Of a stretch of DNA of 64,000 nt, positions 36,187 to 45,087 are shown piece after piece. A program made the translations under genes and the position numbers. Positions within the stretch are counted from its first letter, which is position 1. The number at the start of each line of letters is the position of its first letter. This DNA comes from Paraburkholderia ultramafica (GTDB lineage Bacteria; Pseudomonadota; Gammaproteobacteria; Burkholderiales; Burkholderiaceae), in NCBI RefSeq assembly GCF_902859915.1, contig NZ_CADIKK010000023.1, forward strand, positions 55,095 through 119,094, in the 5' to 3' direction. The notes beneath the pieces are model-generated. The model did not search any database. It was given only the letters and a program-made list of their open reading frames with translations, and was not told the origin of the DNA.

Positions 36187-36462
36187 TTACTCTTCTGACG
36201 GCCTGTCGATTGGATCCAGTCTAAAGCTCGTATACTGTTTGATATCGGGTTGCCCCAGTGCAATCAGAGTGAGTATCCCTGATCCAAGTCGACGCGCAAA
36301 TTCATCGTCAAGCTTGAACTTATGCTCGTCAAGCAGGATTGGTATCTCTAATTCCCCGGCCACGATCGGTGCTAATCTGGCTCGATCAACAGCTTGCACT
36401 GCAATCTCCTGACGATCTTCGAAGTAAGTCACAACCACGGAATACGGTGGATGTTGAGCCAT
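36187..36462 (-). CDS. Putative Rhs immunity protein, paralogue 2
   Basis: 91 residues, MAQHPPYSVVVTYFEDRQEI..., with AVDRARLAPIVAG, LDDEFARRLG, IALGQPDIKQY and the ending IDRPSEE. It is cytoplasmic and acidic. Its ATG overlaps the TAA of toxin-tail remnant A. The downstream 36110-36186 resembles the DNA downstream of paralogue 4, showing that tail plus immunity gene plus trailer moved as a unit. Confidence 0.72.
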   Translation of the reverse strand: MAQHPPYSVVVTYFEDRQEIAVQAVDRARLAPIVAGELEIPILLDEHKFKLDDEFARRLGSGILTLIALGQPDIKQYTSFRLDPIDRPSEE

Positions 36463-36609
36463 TAGTACCCTCTGCACTGTTGGTAGGTTTGGAATGCTCT
36501 CTGCTTACATAGAGCGACTGCCCGCACGCCGCCCATCGCCGGAGCAGACAACAAGCACAGAGTCATTTGAGCACTTGTAGTGAGCGATGTATTCACTCTC
36601 ATGATCTTC
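36462..36609 (-). pseudogene. Rhs toxin-tail remnant A (frameshifted)
   Basis: Encodes EDHESEYIAHYKCSNDSVLVVC, then after a frameshift MGGVRAVALCKQRAFQTYQQCRGY and TAA. This aligns with the intact toxin end (EDHEDECFARYESDMLLC... MGGIRGVALCKQQAFQNYQSCRGY). It lies directly before immunity paralogue 2. Confidence 0.78.
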
Positions 36610-36658
36610 CGAAAGCAGGAGTGGTTAACGTCTCAGTAGGTGTTAGTGAGGTACTGCC

Positions 36659-36925
36659 CTATTCTCTGTCGATCGGTTTCTGTGTGACGCTCATGTATTG
36701 CTTGATATCGGGATGACCCAACGCTATTGCATTAAGCATTGCGACTCCAAGCCGTCGCGCGAATTCGTCGTCAAGCCTGAAATCGAAATCATCCAACAGG
36801 ATTGGCACTTCGAACAATCCAGCCAGAAGCGGGGCCAGCTTGTCCGGCTCAACTAACTTCACCGTCAGCCGTTGCTGCTCCTGGTCATAGTTCAGAACCA
36901 CGGAACGCGGTGGATCAACTGCCAT
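36659..36925 (-). CDS. Putative immunity protein of the adjacent Rhs toxin, paralogue 1
   Basis: 88 residues, MAVDPPRSVVLNYDQEQQRL..., ending KPIDRE. Its ATG (36925) overlaps the TGA of the rhs toxin frame by one base (TGATG), the tight toxin-immunity coupling typical of Rhs modules. It is the most divergent of the four paralogues at the N-terminus (VDPPRS rather than HPPYS). It keeps LDDEFARRLGVAMLNAIALGHPDIKQYM. Function is inferred from position. Confidence 0.75.
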   Translation of the reverse strand: MAVDPPRSVVLNYDQEQQRLTVKLVEPDKLAPLLAGLFEVPILLDDFDFRLDDEFARRLGVAMLNAIALGHPDIKQYMSVTQKPIDRE

Positions 36926-39296
36926 CAATACCCCCTGCACGATTGATAATTTTGAAATGCCTGCTGCTTGCACAGCGCGACGCCCCGAATACCACCCATT
37001 GGGTAAGCAATCGAAGTGCACAGTAGCATATCGGATTCATACCGTGCGAAGCATTCATCCTCATGATCTTCTCTTGCACTACACTTCACCATCCCTCCGC
37101 CTTCGTTTCCTGCTCCGAAGACAGAACTGTAAAGCATCATCCTCTTGGCAGAACTGGCTATATCCGGCACCAAGGTCGGATAAGGAACCTGCGACTGATC
37201 ACTCAGCATCAGCTCCGTTGTCTCGCCCCACTGCGGAAGTACATCGGTCAGTTCGCTACCAAATAGCTTTCCCGCAAACTTGGCTTTCCACGCCATGTAG
37301 CATTCAACGCAGAGGCTTGGAACGAACGGATCAGCGTCAGACTTGAGTCCGGTGAGGTTAGCGGGCGGCGAAACCGGATCATTACCCAATTCCCAGTTGG
37401 TAAGCCATACGTCCAGTTCAGCATCGCTGATCGATTGCCACCATGCGCCATTCGTTGACACCTGTCCAGTGCGCGTCGATACCGCGCCGTCCGGACCATA
37501 CTTATAATCGACCTGCAACTTGCGGGCGAGACCGCCGTTGATAACTCCGGCCGGTTCATTATAGGTAAATCTCGATACGCGCCCGCGCTCATCGTAAGCA
37601 ATGCCCGCCTGACCACTATTACCTGCAATAGTTTGCGCACGACCTTCGTTGCTGCGATCCACCGTCCGCATCTGCCAACCCGACACGGCATCCCGCGTTA
37701 ATGCAATGTCGCCCCTTGGGTCATACGTGTAGGTCCAGTCTTCAAGCGTCTTGCCATCCTGGGTCACGGTGGCTGACAAAAGGCGGCCCGCACCATCGTA
37801 ACGCGCGCCAACGGCCAACTGGCTGCCTGTCCCGACCGCCTGCATCCCCTGTTCGCCTGTCAGGTCAGTCGTTTGCCGCTCTGCATAACCCGTGACGTTA
37901 CCGCTTGAGTCATAGACGAACGCGCGGATTTTGCCGGGTGTAGCGACCAGATGAGGACGCAGGGAGCTGCCATCGGCATACTCAATTGTCGTGACCGTTT
38001 TTGTTCCGGAGACCGTGGCAAATGCTTTGGTTGGCCGGTTGACGCTGTCCCACGTGTACTGAATGTTTCCGGCAGGCGTGGTCCTCTGCTTCAGATTGCC
38101 TGCTGCATCCCACGTGCGCGATACCGTGCCCCCGGTGTGGCAATCGAACGGGGGCGCAACGTGTCCGCGGTATCAAAGCTATACGTACTGGTGCCCGACA
38201 TGTCACTGACTGTCGTCGCGCCGGAACCGTAGCTCAGCGACGTATTCCGGGTGGTGTCAGGATGCGTGACCGAGGCTACGCGACCGCTGGCATCGTAACT
38301 CCACGTTGCAATCCGAGATCCAGACTCATCCTTTACGCCTGTCAGTGCATTGGGGAAGCGCACATCCTCATACAGATATTGACGAACATGCGCGATCGGT
38401 AGAGTTACCGAAGCAAGATTCCCTTTCGCGTCGTACGCATAATGTACGGCATTCCCAGTAGGGGGCACCACGGCAATGATGCGACCGCTACTGTCGTAAG
38501 TCAGAGTGAGCACCACCCTGTTCTGTGCTGTGCTTGCTGTGCTATCGACCGGCCGCTGGACAATCTCCACTATCCGCTGCCCGTCGTAGCGAACCTCGCG
38601 AAGCATACCCGTGCGTGTTTTCTCGGTATAGAACATACCCGTGGTGTCCGAATAGCCTTCCGTCGTACCACGTTGCTCATCTTTCAGGTAGTAGAATCCA
38701 TCACCGGCTTTCGTGAGGGTGAGACCAGGATTTCCTGGTACAACCCACGCTCCGCCGCTCAGCTTGAACGTCACGGGTTGCCAAAATCCTCTATAAGCGA
38801 CGATATGCGGCACACTTGCATTGACACCGTTCAGATCAATCCGTCGCTGCCAGTTGTTGACCCAATTGGTCCCCATCAACGTCTGAGTGGTGTCGTAGGG
38901 CTTCGAAAGATATACCCGCGTGAAGACGATTGGCGACGCGCCACCGCTTTGAAAATCGGCTTCGGAAAGCGCGACAATCCCCTTTGCTGGCAACACGGGA
39001 TCCGCCACCGGACAGGAGTCATCCGGCGTAGAGTCGTCAGGCGGAGTTGTGGGGGTGTTACATCACTGATCAATCTGGGCAAGGTCATTGATGCAGGCGT
39101 AATTGCCGAGACCACCTGGCGTGTTGCTGGTCACGGTAAGCTTGCAGCTCGGCGTACCCGGCGTTGCACCGGACTGCGCGTATAGCGAGAAGCAGTCGGT
39201 CGCATTTGCTCCGAACGCGAACATGAGAAGCATGAATGCAGCCAGCAGGCGGGTTGCAACACCTACGACCTCGACGGTGGTTTCGTCTCTTTTCAT
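36925..39296 (-). pseudogene. Rhs/YD-repeat polymorphic toxin gene with a nonsense codon and a frameshift
   Basis: Start ATG 39296 follows AAGGA and encodes a signal peptide (MKRDETTVEVVGVATRLLAA... FGANA). The frame meets TGA at 39063-39065 (AQIDQ-stop-CNTPTTPPDDS) and resumes in the same frame through the N-terminal Rhs region (ADPVLPAKGIVALSEADFQS) and YD repeats. It then breaks at a five-C tract (38129-38133); adding one base joins it to the downstream YD frame (TGGTVSRTWDAAGNL...) that runs to 36925. The C-terminus has cysteines spaced C-x4-Y...C-x3-A-x3-Y-x2-C. The hyperconserved Rhs core DPxG motif was not found. Probably inactive as read, or phase-variable at the C-tract. Confidence 0.82.
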
Positions 39297-39456
39297 AGTT
39301 ATCCTTAATAGTTGTACATGGTTGTTTCCCAAGCACCTTATCGGGCACGCCCCATCCCCAGCTATCCGACAACTCCTAAAATTACAATTTCCCTGTGGAC
39401 TCTCAAACAGTCTGATACACGCGCTGACGAGTGAAAGTTATCCCCTGTTTTTGTTC

Positions 39457-39507
39457 GCAAGCCTGTGGACAACTTGCTCACAGGCCAGCCAAGTGATTGA
39501 TGCGACA
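39457..39507. repeat. Island-flanking imperfect direct repeat, right copy
   Basis: GCAAGCCTGTGGACAAC is identical to the left copy and is followed by a diverged stretch with GCCAAGTG and TTGAT in register. It lies between the rhs start and the MFS gene. TGTGGACAA resembles a DnaA box, but two copies 4.8 kb apart do not make an origin. Confidence 0.6.
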
Positions 39508-39604
39508 GGCCTATCTGCCGCCGGTGCAGTCGCAGGCAGGCCGTCGGCTCATCATTTTGCGAGGCGCCGCGCCGACGGTCCACCCACACGCTCCAAGCCC
39601 ACCC

Positions 39605-40936
39605 TCACCGCGCCATCTCCTTGCGCCGCAGCGACTCCGGCATCCCGTACAACATTATCAGCGCGCAGATCACGCTCATCGTGCCGATCACGTACAACGC
39701 GGGCGTCGTGCTGCCGGTCAGATCCTTCACGCGTCCCACCATGATCGGACTCACGATCCCGCCGAGCTGTCCGAGCGTATTGATCAACGCGATCCCGCCA
39801 GCCGCGCCGGCGCCCGTGAGGAGCTTGGGCGGCAGCGCCCAGAACGCCGGAATCGAAGCCACCACCCCTGCGCCCATCACGGCCAGCGCGATGACCAGCA
39901 ACGTGGTCTGCTTGTCGAAGAAGCCCGCCGCAAAGAAGCCGATTGCCGACATCACCAGCAAGCCAAACACGAACTTGCGCCGTTCGCCGGTCGCGTCGGA
40001 CAAACGCCCCACCACCACCATGCAGATTGCGCCGCATATGTACGGCACCGCCGTCAGCAAGCCGATCATGGTCGGATTGTTAGTGCCCGCGACGTGAATC
40101 AGATGCGGCGTCCAGAAGTTCAATCCATACGACGCCACCTGAATCAGGAAGTAAACCAGCCCCAGCGTGAGAAAGCCCGGTGTCCTGAGCGCCCCCATCA
40201 GCGAATGCCCGGTGTCCGGATGACGGCTCTGCTGCGCGATCTGCCCCGCCAGAAACGTCTTCTCCGACGACGACAACCAGCCTGCGTCCTCGATACGATC
40301 CTTGAGCAGTTTCAACACCAGAATCCCGAGCACGACGCAAGGCAGGCCGCCGAGCAGAAACAGCCAGTGCCAGCCCGGCATGCCCAGCACCCCGTTCATG
40401 TTTCCGATCACCAGCCCCGCGAGCGGCGCGCCGACCAAACCTGAGAACGCGGACGCCAGAAACAGCATCGACGTGATACGCCCGCGATAGCTCGGCGGAA
40501 ACCACAGCGTCAGGTAATACAGCACGCCTGGCGCAAAGCCCGCTTCCATCGCGCCGATCACGAAACGCAGCCCGTAGAACTGCCATTCGTTGTTGACGAA
40601 CACCATCGCCGCCGTCGCGAGTCCCCACGAAATCATGATCCGCGCGATCCAGCGCCGCGCGCCGACCTTGTACAGAAACAGATTGCTCGGGACTTCGAAC
40701 AACACATAGCCGATCACGAACAGACTCGCGCCGAGGCCATACGCGGTATCGGACAAGCCGAGATCGCTCTGCAACTGGAACTTCGCGAAGCTGATATTGA
40801 TGCGGTCGAAGAACGCGAACAGATAGCAGATCATGATCAGCGGCATCAGCCGCCACGCCACTTTACGGATGATGGCCGCGGCATCGTCCGCGCTATGCTC
40901 ACGGCTGCCGCTTGCGACTGCGCCCAGGTCACTCAT
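39605..40936 (-). CDS. MFS transporter, ACS family
   Basis: 443 residues, 12 membrane helices. ATG 40936 (MSDLGAVAS) follows GGAGACAAGC. CYLFAFFDRINISFAKFQLQ and KVGARRWIARIMISWG are typical of anion:cation symporters such as tartrate and 4-hydroxyphenylacetate carriers. It is the third gene of the CoA-transferase/lyase operon (60 nt after the lyase), so it probably imports the acid those enzymes degrade. Confidence 0.9.
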   Translation of the reverse strand: MSDLGAVASGSREHSADDAAAIIRKVAWRLMPLIMICYLFAFFDRINISFAKFQLQSDLGLSDTAYGLGASLFVIGYVLFEVPSNLFLYKVGARRWIARIMISWGLATAAMVFVNNEWQFYGLRFVIGAMEAGFAPGVLYYLTLWFPPSYRGRITSMLFLASAFSGLVGAPLAGLVIGNMNGVLGMPGWHWLFLLGGLPCVVLGILVLKLLKDRIEDAGWLSSSEKTFLAGQIAQQSRHPDTGHSLMGALRTPGFLTLGLVYFLIQVASYGLNFWTPHLIHVAGTNNPTMIGLLTAVPYICGAICMVVVGRLSDATGERRKFVFGLLVMSAIGFFAAGFFDKQTTLLVIALAVMGAGVVASIPAFWALPPKLLTGAGAAGGIALINTLGQLGGIVSPIMVGRVKDLTGSTTPALYVIGTMSVICALIMLYGMPESLRRKEMAR

Positions 40937-40996
40937 GCTTGTCTCCAATGCCGGATTCGGCGATGCCGTCCGGTCGTTTGATCGGTTAGGGGAGTG

Positions 40997-41962
40997 TCAG
41001 ATTTGTAGAACGTATTCAGGCACGGGATGCAGATCGCAATTGCGGCCCGCCTTCGCCAGTTGCCCAGGCACGTCGTGGCCGAGCAACGCAGGCAAGCCGC
41101 GCGACAGCGCGAGCAGCTTTTCCAGATCGATCGCGGTGGGGATGCCCATCTCGACGCACAGATTCACGAGGTCTTCCGTGCAGATGTTGCCGGACGCCCC
41201 CGGTGCGAACGGGCAGCCGCCGAGGCCGCCCAGTGCGGCGTCGAAACGGCGCGCGCCGGCTTCGTATGCCGCCAGCACATTGGCGAGGCCGAGCCCGCGC
41301 GTGTTGTGAAAGTGCAGCGTGAGCGTGGCGGCCGGCAGCCGTTCGAGCACGCGCGTGACCAGCCGTGACACCTGGCGCGGATTCGCCATGCCGGTCGTGT
41401 CGGCCAGCGTGATGCCTTCGATGCCCATCTCGCGATACGTATCGGCAATGCCGATCACGCGGTCTTCGTCGATCCGGCCTTCGAACGGACAACCGAACGC
41501 GGTCGCCACCGACGCGTTCAGCAACACGCCCGAATCCTTGACGTGGCGCACGATGTCGTAGAACGCCAGCAGCGACGATTCGCAACTCATCCGCATGTTC
41601 GCTCGGTTGTGGGTCTGGCTCGCGGACATCACGAGGTTCAGTTCATCGGCGCGTGCGGCGAGCGCGCGCTCGGCGCCCTTCAGGTTCGGCACCAGCGCGA
41701 CGTAGATCACGCCCGCGTGCCGCTCGATCTGCCGGAACACGGCTTCGCCGTCACGCAAAGCCGGAATCGCTTTCGGCGACACGAACGAGCCGGCCTCGAT
41801 GCGTGTGAAGCCCGCGGTGGATAGCGCGTCGATCAGCGCGATCTTGCCGGTGGTCTCGACCCACGTAGGTTCGATCTGCAAGCCGTCGCGCGGCGACACT
41901 TCCTGCACGATCAGTTTGTCGAAATGGCCGGTGTTCATTGGATGGTTGACGGCGACGCTCAT
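40997..41962 (-). CDS. Hydroxymethylglutaryl-CoA lyase-family enzyme
   Basis: 321 residues. TIM-barrel lyase with VQEVSPRDGLQIEP near the N-terminus, ADTTGMANPRQV, HFHNTRGLGLANVLAAYEAG and the active-site cysteine loop GGLGGCPFAPGASGNICTEDLV, all diagnostic of the HMG-CoA lyase family, which cleaves 3-hydroxy-3-methylglutaryl-CoA to acetyl-CoA and acetoacetate. Related lyases act on citramalyl-type CoA esters. ATG 41962 overlaps the CoA-transferase stop (ATGA), so the two are translationally coupled. Confidence 0.92.
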   Translation of the reverse strand: MSVAVNHPMNTGHFDKLIVQEVSPRDGLQIEPTWVETTGKIALIDALSTAGFTRIEAGSFVSPKAIPALRDGEAVFRQIERHAGVIYVALVPNLKGAERALAARADELNLVMSASQTHNRANMRMSCESSLLAFYDIVRHVKDSGVLLNASVATAFGCPFEGRIDEDRVIGIADTYREMGIEGITLADTTGMANPRQVSRLVTRVLERLPAATLTLHFHNTRGLGLANVLAAYEAGARRFDAALGGLGGCPFAPGASGNICTEDLVNLCVEMGIPTAIDLEKLLALSRGLPALLGHDVPGQLAKAGRNCDLHPVPEYVLQI

Positions 41963-43152
41963 TGCACGGCTCCTTCGCGGCGCAGCCGCTCGATATCTTC
42001 GTTGGCGAATCCGAGTTCGCTGAGTACGCTGCCGGTATGTTCGCCGAGCGACGGCCCTTGCCAGCGCACTTCGCCCGGCGTGTCCGAGAGCTTCGGCACG
42101 ATCCCCGGCATCTTCACCGGCGCGCCGCCGGGCAATTGGGTTTGCAGCAACATGTCGCGCGCCTGGTAGTGCGGATCGGCGACGATGTCGGCCACCGAAT
42201 AGATGCGCCCCGCCGGCACCTCGGCGCGTTCGAGCGCGGCCAGCACGTCTTCGGTCGCGTGGTGGGAGGTCCATGCGGTAATTGCCTGATCGAGCATCGC
42301 GCATTGTTTCGCGCGGCCGTCGTTGTGCGCCAACGCGGGATCGTCGGCGAGATCGGGGCGGCCGATCAGATGCATCAGGCGCTTGAAGATCGGATCGCTG
42401 TTGCCGGCGATCACCACGTAGCCGTCGTCTTCGGTGCGATACGTGTTCGATGGCGCGATGCCCGGCAGCGCGCCGCCGCTGCGTTCGCGCACGTGGCCGA
42501 GCAGGTCGTATTCGGGCACGAGGCTCTCCATCAGATTGAACACGCTCTCGACCAGCGAGACGTCGACCACCTGGCCTTTACCCTGACCGGTCTTCACGCG
42601 CAGCAGCGACATCAGCGCGCCGATCACGCCATGCAGCGAGGCGAGCGAATCGCCGAGACTTACGCCGACGCGCGCCGGCGCGCCGTCCACTTCGCCGGTC
42701 GTATAGCGAATCCCGCCCATCGCTTCGCCGATCGCGCCGAAGCCCGGCCGGTCGCGATACGGACCGGACTGGCCGTAGCCGGAGATGCGGACCATCGTCA
42801 GCTTCGGGTTGATCGCGTGCAGCACGTCCCAGCCGAGGCCGAGCTTTTCGAGCGCGCCGGGACGCAAATTTTCGATCACGACGTCGGCATCGGCGGCGAG
42901 CCGTTTGACGATCTCGACACCGTCCGCTGATTTCAGATTCACGCAAACCGACTTCTTGTTGCGCGACTGCAGATACCACCAGAGCGAGGTGCCTTCATGC
43001 AGCTTGCGCCATTTGCGAAGGGGGTCGCCGGTCTCGGGCGCTTCGATCTTGATGACGTCGGCGCCGAACTCGGCCATGAGGCGCGCGGCGAACGGCGCGG
43101 CGATGAGGGTTCCGATCTCGACGACGCGAATACCCTGAAGGGGTCCACCCAT
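41959..43152 (-). CDS. CaiB/BaiF family CoA-transferase (family III)
   Basis: 397 residues from ATG 43152, preceded by GGAG. The family III signature is present: LQGIRVVEIGTLIAAPFAARLMAEFGADVIKIE, the catalytic Asp expected near residue 170 (VGVSLGDSLASLHGV), and GRPGALEKLGLGW-like text as NLRPGALEKLGLGWD. It would activate a dicarboxylic or hydroxy acid by CoA transfer. Coupled to an HMG-CoA-lyase-type enzyme and a transporter, it suggests acid uptake, CoA activation and cleavage. Confidence 0.92.
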   Translation of the reverse strand: MGGPLQGIRVVEIGTLIAAPFAARLMAEFGADVIKIEAPETGDPLRKWRKLHEGTSLWWYLQSRNKKSVCVNLKSADGVEIVKRLAADADVVIENLRPGALEKLGLGWDVLHAINPKLTMVRISGYGQSGPYRDRPGFGAIGEAMGGIRYTTGEVDGAPARVGVSLGDSLASLHGVIGALMSLLRVKTGQGKGQVVDVSLVESVFNLMESLVPEYDLLGHVRERSGGALPGIAPSNTYRTEDDGYVVIAGNSDPIFKRLMHLIGRPDLADDPALAHNDGRAKQCAMLDQAITAWTSHHATEDVLAALERAEVPAGRIYSVADIVADPHYQARDMLLQTQLPGGAPVKMPGIVPKLSDTPGEVRWQGPSLGEHTGSVLSELGFANEDIERLRREGAVQ

Positions 43153-43225
43153 GATGCTGTCTCCGAAGCTGGTTTGGTGTTGAGACACAGCTTAGGAGGG
43201 GCGCGGCGGCGGCGTCCAACCGCCA

Positions 43226-43254
43226 TTCGCCAACGACCGTTCGCGAACGGCGAA
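43226..43254. promoter_or_regulatory. Palindromic operator between the LysR gene and the CoA-transferase operon
   Basis: A perfect 14-bp palindrome CCGTTCGCGAACGG (43237-43250) sits inside outer arms TTCGCC (43226) and GGCGAA (to 43254). It lies about 75 bp upstream of the CoA-transferase start and just after the LysR stop codon. It is likely the LysR binding site of this operon. Confidence 0.6.
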
Positions 43255-43257
43255 CGC

Positions 43258-44235
43258 TCAGTGCTTGGCGGGGGCTGGCGGGGCTTCGGGGGAAGCTGAA
43301 GCGTCGGCGGCTTCAGCGGCTTCCAATGCTTCGATCGAGCGCAGGTGGTCGAACAGCAGGCGGCTCACCGGTGAAAGCGCGTCGACGTCGCGCACCACCA
43401 GCACGAGGCTGCGCTCGGACCAGTCGTCCTCGAGCGGTGTGCCGACCAGTCCGAGCGGACGGCCCATCAGTTGATACACCTTGCGCGGCAACACGCCGAC
43501 GCCCATGCCCGCTTGCACCATCCGGCAGACCGCGTCGAAGCCCGGCACGTGGATGCGCAAGCGCAGCGGCTTGCCGGCCTGGCGCGCGGCCATGTGGGTG
43601 CGGGCGTTGATCGAACTCGCCGCGTGCAGGCCGACGTGATCGCCGTCCAGCGTTTCGGCGAAGGCGACGCTCTCGCGCGCCGCCAGCGGATGATCGTCGC
43701 GCATCACGAGCACCAGAGAATCGTGTCGATAGTGCTCGACGTGCAGGTTATGCGTCTCGGCGTCGCCGGAACAGATGCCGAGATCGGCGAGGCTGTTGTC
43801 GACGGCTTCGACCACGGCGCCGCTCGGCCGCTCTTCAAGGTCGAGCTTGACGCGTTCGTGCTGCAACTGGAACGCGCGCAAATCCTCGGGGAGAAATTCG
43901 ACGATCGCCGACAGATTGGCCATCATCCGCACGTAGCCGCGCACGCCGCTCGCGTGGCCGGCCAGTTCGATGCCGATGTTTTCGATGTCGCGCAGCACAC
44001 GGCGCGCGTGATGCAGCAGCGTTTCGCCTGCCGGCGTCAGCGTCATGCCGCGCGCGTTGCGCTGGAACAGCGTGGCGCCGACCGCCTGTTCGAGTTCGAG
44101 CAGACGCTTGCTCGCGGCGGACACGGCAATCGCCTCGCGCTCGGCGGCACGCGTGAGCGTGCCTTCTTCGTAGACGGCGAGGAAGAGCTGGAGTGTAGTG
44201 AGGTCGAGCCTTCGGTGAAGGTTTTTGATTACCAT
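43258..44235 (-). CDS. LysR-family transcriptional regulator
   Basis: 325 residues. N-terminal HTH (about 12-70: LTTLQLFLAVYEEGTLTRAAERE, AVSAASKRLLELEQAVG) and a LysR substrate-binding domain. The C-terminus is Ala/Glu/Pro-rich (AAEAADASASPEAPPAPAKH). It is transcribed in the same direction as the CoA-transferase operon, 105 nt upstream of it, with a palindromic site in between. It probably activates that operon. Confidence 0.92.
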   Translation of the reverse strand: MVIKNLHRRLDLTTLQLFLAVYEEGTLTRAAEREAIAVSAASKRLLELEQAVGATLFQRNARGMTLTPAGETLLHHARRVLRDIENIGIELAGHASGVRGYVRMMANLSAIVEFLPEDLRAFQLQHERVKLDLEERPSGAVVEAVDNSLADLGICSGDAETHNLHVEHYRHDSLVLVMRDDHPLAARESVAFAETLDGDHVGLHAASSINARTHMAARQAGKPLRLRIHVPGFDAVCRMVQAGMGVGVLPRKVYQLMGRPLGLVGTPLEDDWSERSLVLVVRDVDALSPVSRLLFDHLRSIEALEAAEAADASASPEAPPAPAKH

Positions 44236-44255
44236 CGCGGGCGCCGGAAGTTCTG

Positions 44256-44564
44256 TCAGTGGTAATCATCCTCTAGCTGATGGCGCACCGCCAGCACGGT
44301 CACTATTTGACTGTCCTCGATTTCGAACAAGGCAACATAACCTGACCGGCCAATCGGGATCAGCAGTTCACGCCGAAACGGCACATCCCGCTGAGCCTTG
44401 CGGCAGGTAAACGGCGAACTGCGAAGCGTGGCGATACCGTCACGGATTGATTGCAACGCGCGTTCGGCGAGCCGGAAATCCATATCGTCCCGTTCGGGAA
44501 TGAAGTCGTACAGTCGTTCAAGGTCGGCCGCGGCAGCGCGCGTGAAACGAACCTGATACGTCAT
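44256..44564 (-). CDS. RelE/ParE-family toxin
   Basis: 102 residues. MTYQVRFTRAAAADLERLYDFI, LRSSPFTCRKAQ and a C-terminal VALFEIEDSQIVTVLAVRHQLEDDYH match the RelE/ParE fold. Such toxins inhibit gyrase or cleave ribosome-bound mRNA. It overlaps the upstream antitoxin gene by 4 nt (ATGA), the usual antitoxin-first operon. Confidence 0.9.
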   Translation of the reverse strand: MTYQVRFTRAAAADLERLYDFIPERDDMDFRLAERALQSIRDGIATLRSSPFTCRKAQRDVPFRRELLIPIGRSGYVALFEIEDSQIVTVLAVRHQLEDDYH

Positions 44565-44845
44565 CGTTTCTTCCTTGCTCTGGCCTTGGCTTTCGCTTCA
44601 CCGAGCCGCGTTTCAAGGCCGGCGACCATTTCGTCAGCCAGCACGTAGTCGCCGCTCTGCCTGGCATCCTCTCGCGATGCGAGCCCTCGCGCGACAAACT
44701 CACGATGATTCAATCGCCGCGCAATGTTGTCGCGGATGGCCTGCTCCACGAGACTGGAAAGGCTTTCGCCGTCCTGCAGCACGTCCTCGGCCGCGGCTCG
44801 CAATTCAGGCTCGACACGCACCGACGGAAAATTAGCGCTTTTCAT
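44561..44845 (-). CDS. Antitoxin of the RelE/ParE pair (RHH type)
   Basis: 94 residues from ATG 44845 (MKSANFPSVRVEPELRAAAED). A ribbon-helix-helix-like N-terminus (FPSVRVEPELRAAAEDVLQDGESLSSLVEQAIRDNI) would bind operator DNA. The C-terminal half (residues about 50-94) ends in a Lys/Arg-rich tail (KAKARARKKR) and would wrap the toxin. An upstream in-frame start at 44896 lacks support. Confidence 0.85.
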   Translation of the reverse strand: MKSANFPSVRVEPELRAAAEDVLQDGESLSSLVEQAIRDNIARRLNHREFVARGLASREDARQSGDYVLADEMVAGLETRLGEAKAKARARKKR

Positions 44846-45087
44846 CCTCTGCTCCACGCATCGAATGAACGGAACGCGCTGTCCTCGCGGCTTCAAAGCG
44901 CGTTTGGTATGCTGGTCCGCGGCGCTTTTTCATGCGGCTCAAGCCGGTTCAAGCCGCGCGTCCGATGAAGCCCAGTATTGGTCAACGCGCGGCCACCGAC
45001 CATCGCCGTGGACCGCTGAACACTGCCCCGCACCGCGTCGACTGCCGCGGCTTGCGGATTCCGTCCATCGTCAAAGGAAGTCTTTCG

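Noticed and set aside
38129..38133. Programmed ribosomal frameshifting in the Rhs gene
   Set aside because: There is no slippery heptamer or downstream structure apparent. Mutation, error or slipped-strand phase variation explains the break more simply.
34654..39507. Replication origin, because TGTGGACAA resembles a DnaA box
   Set aside because: Only two such sites 4.8 kb apart, no iterons and no replication gene.
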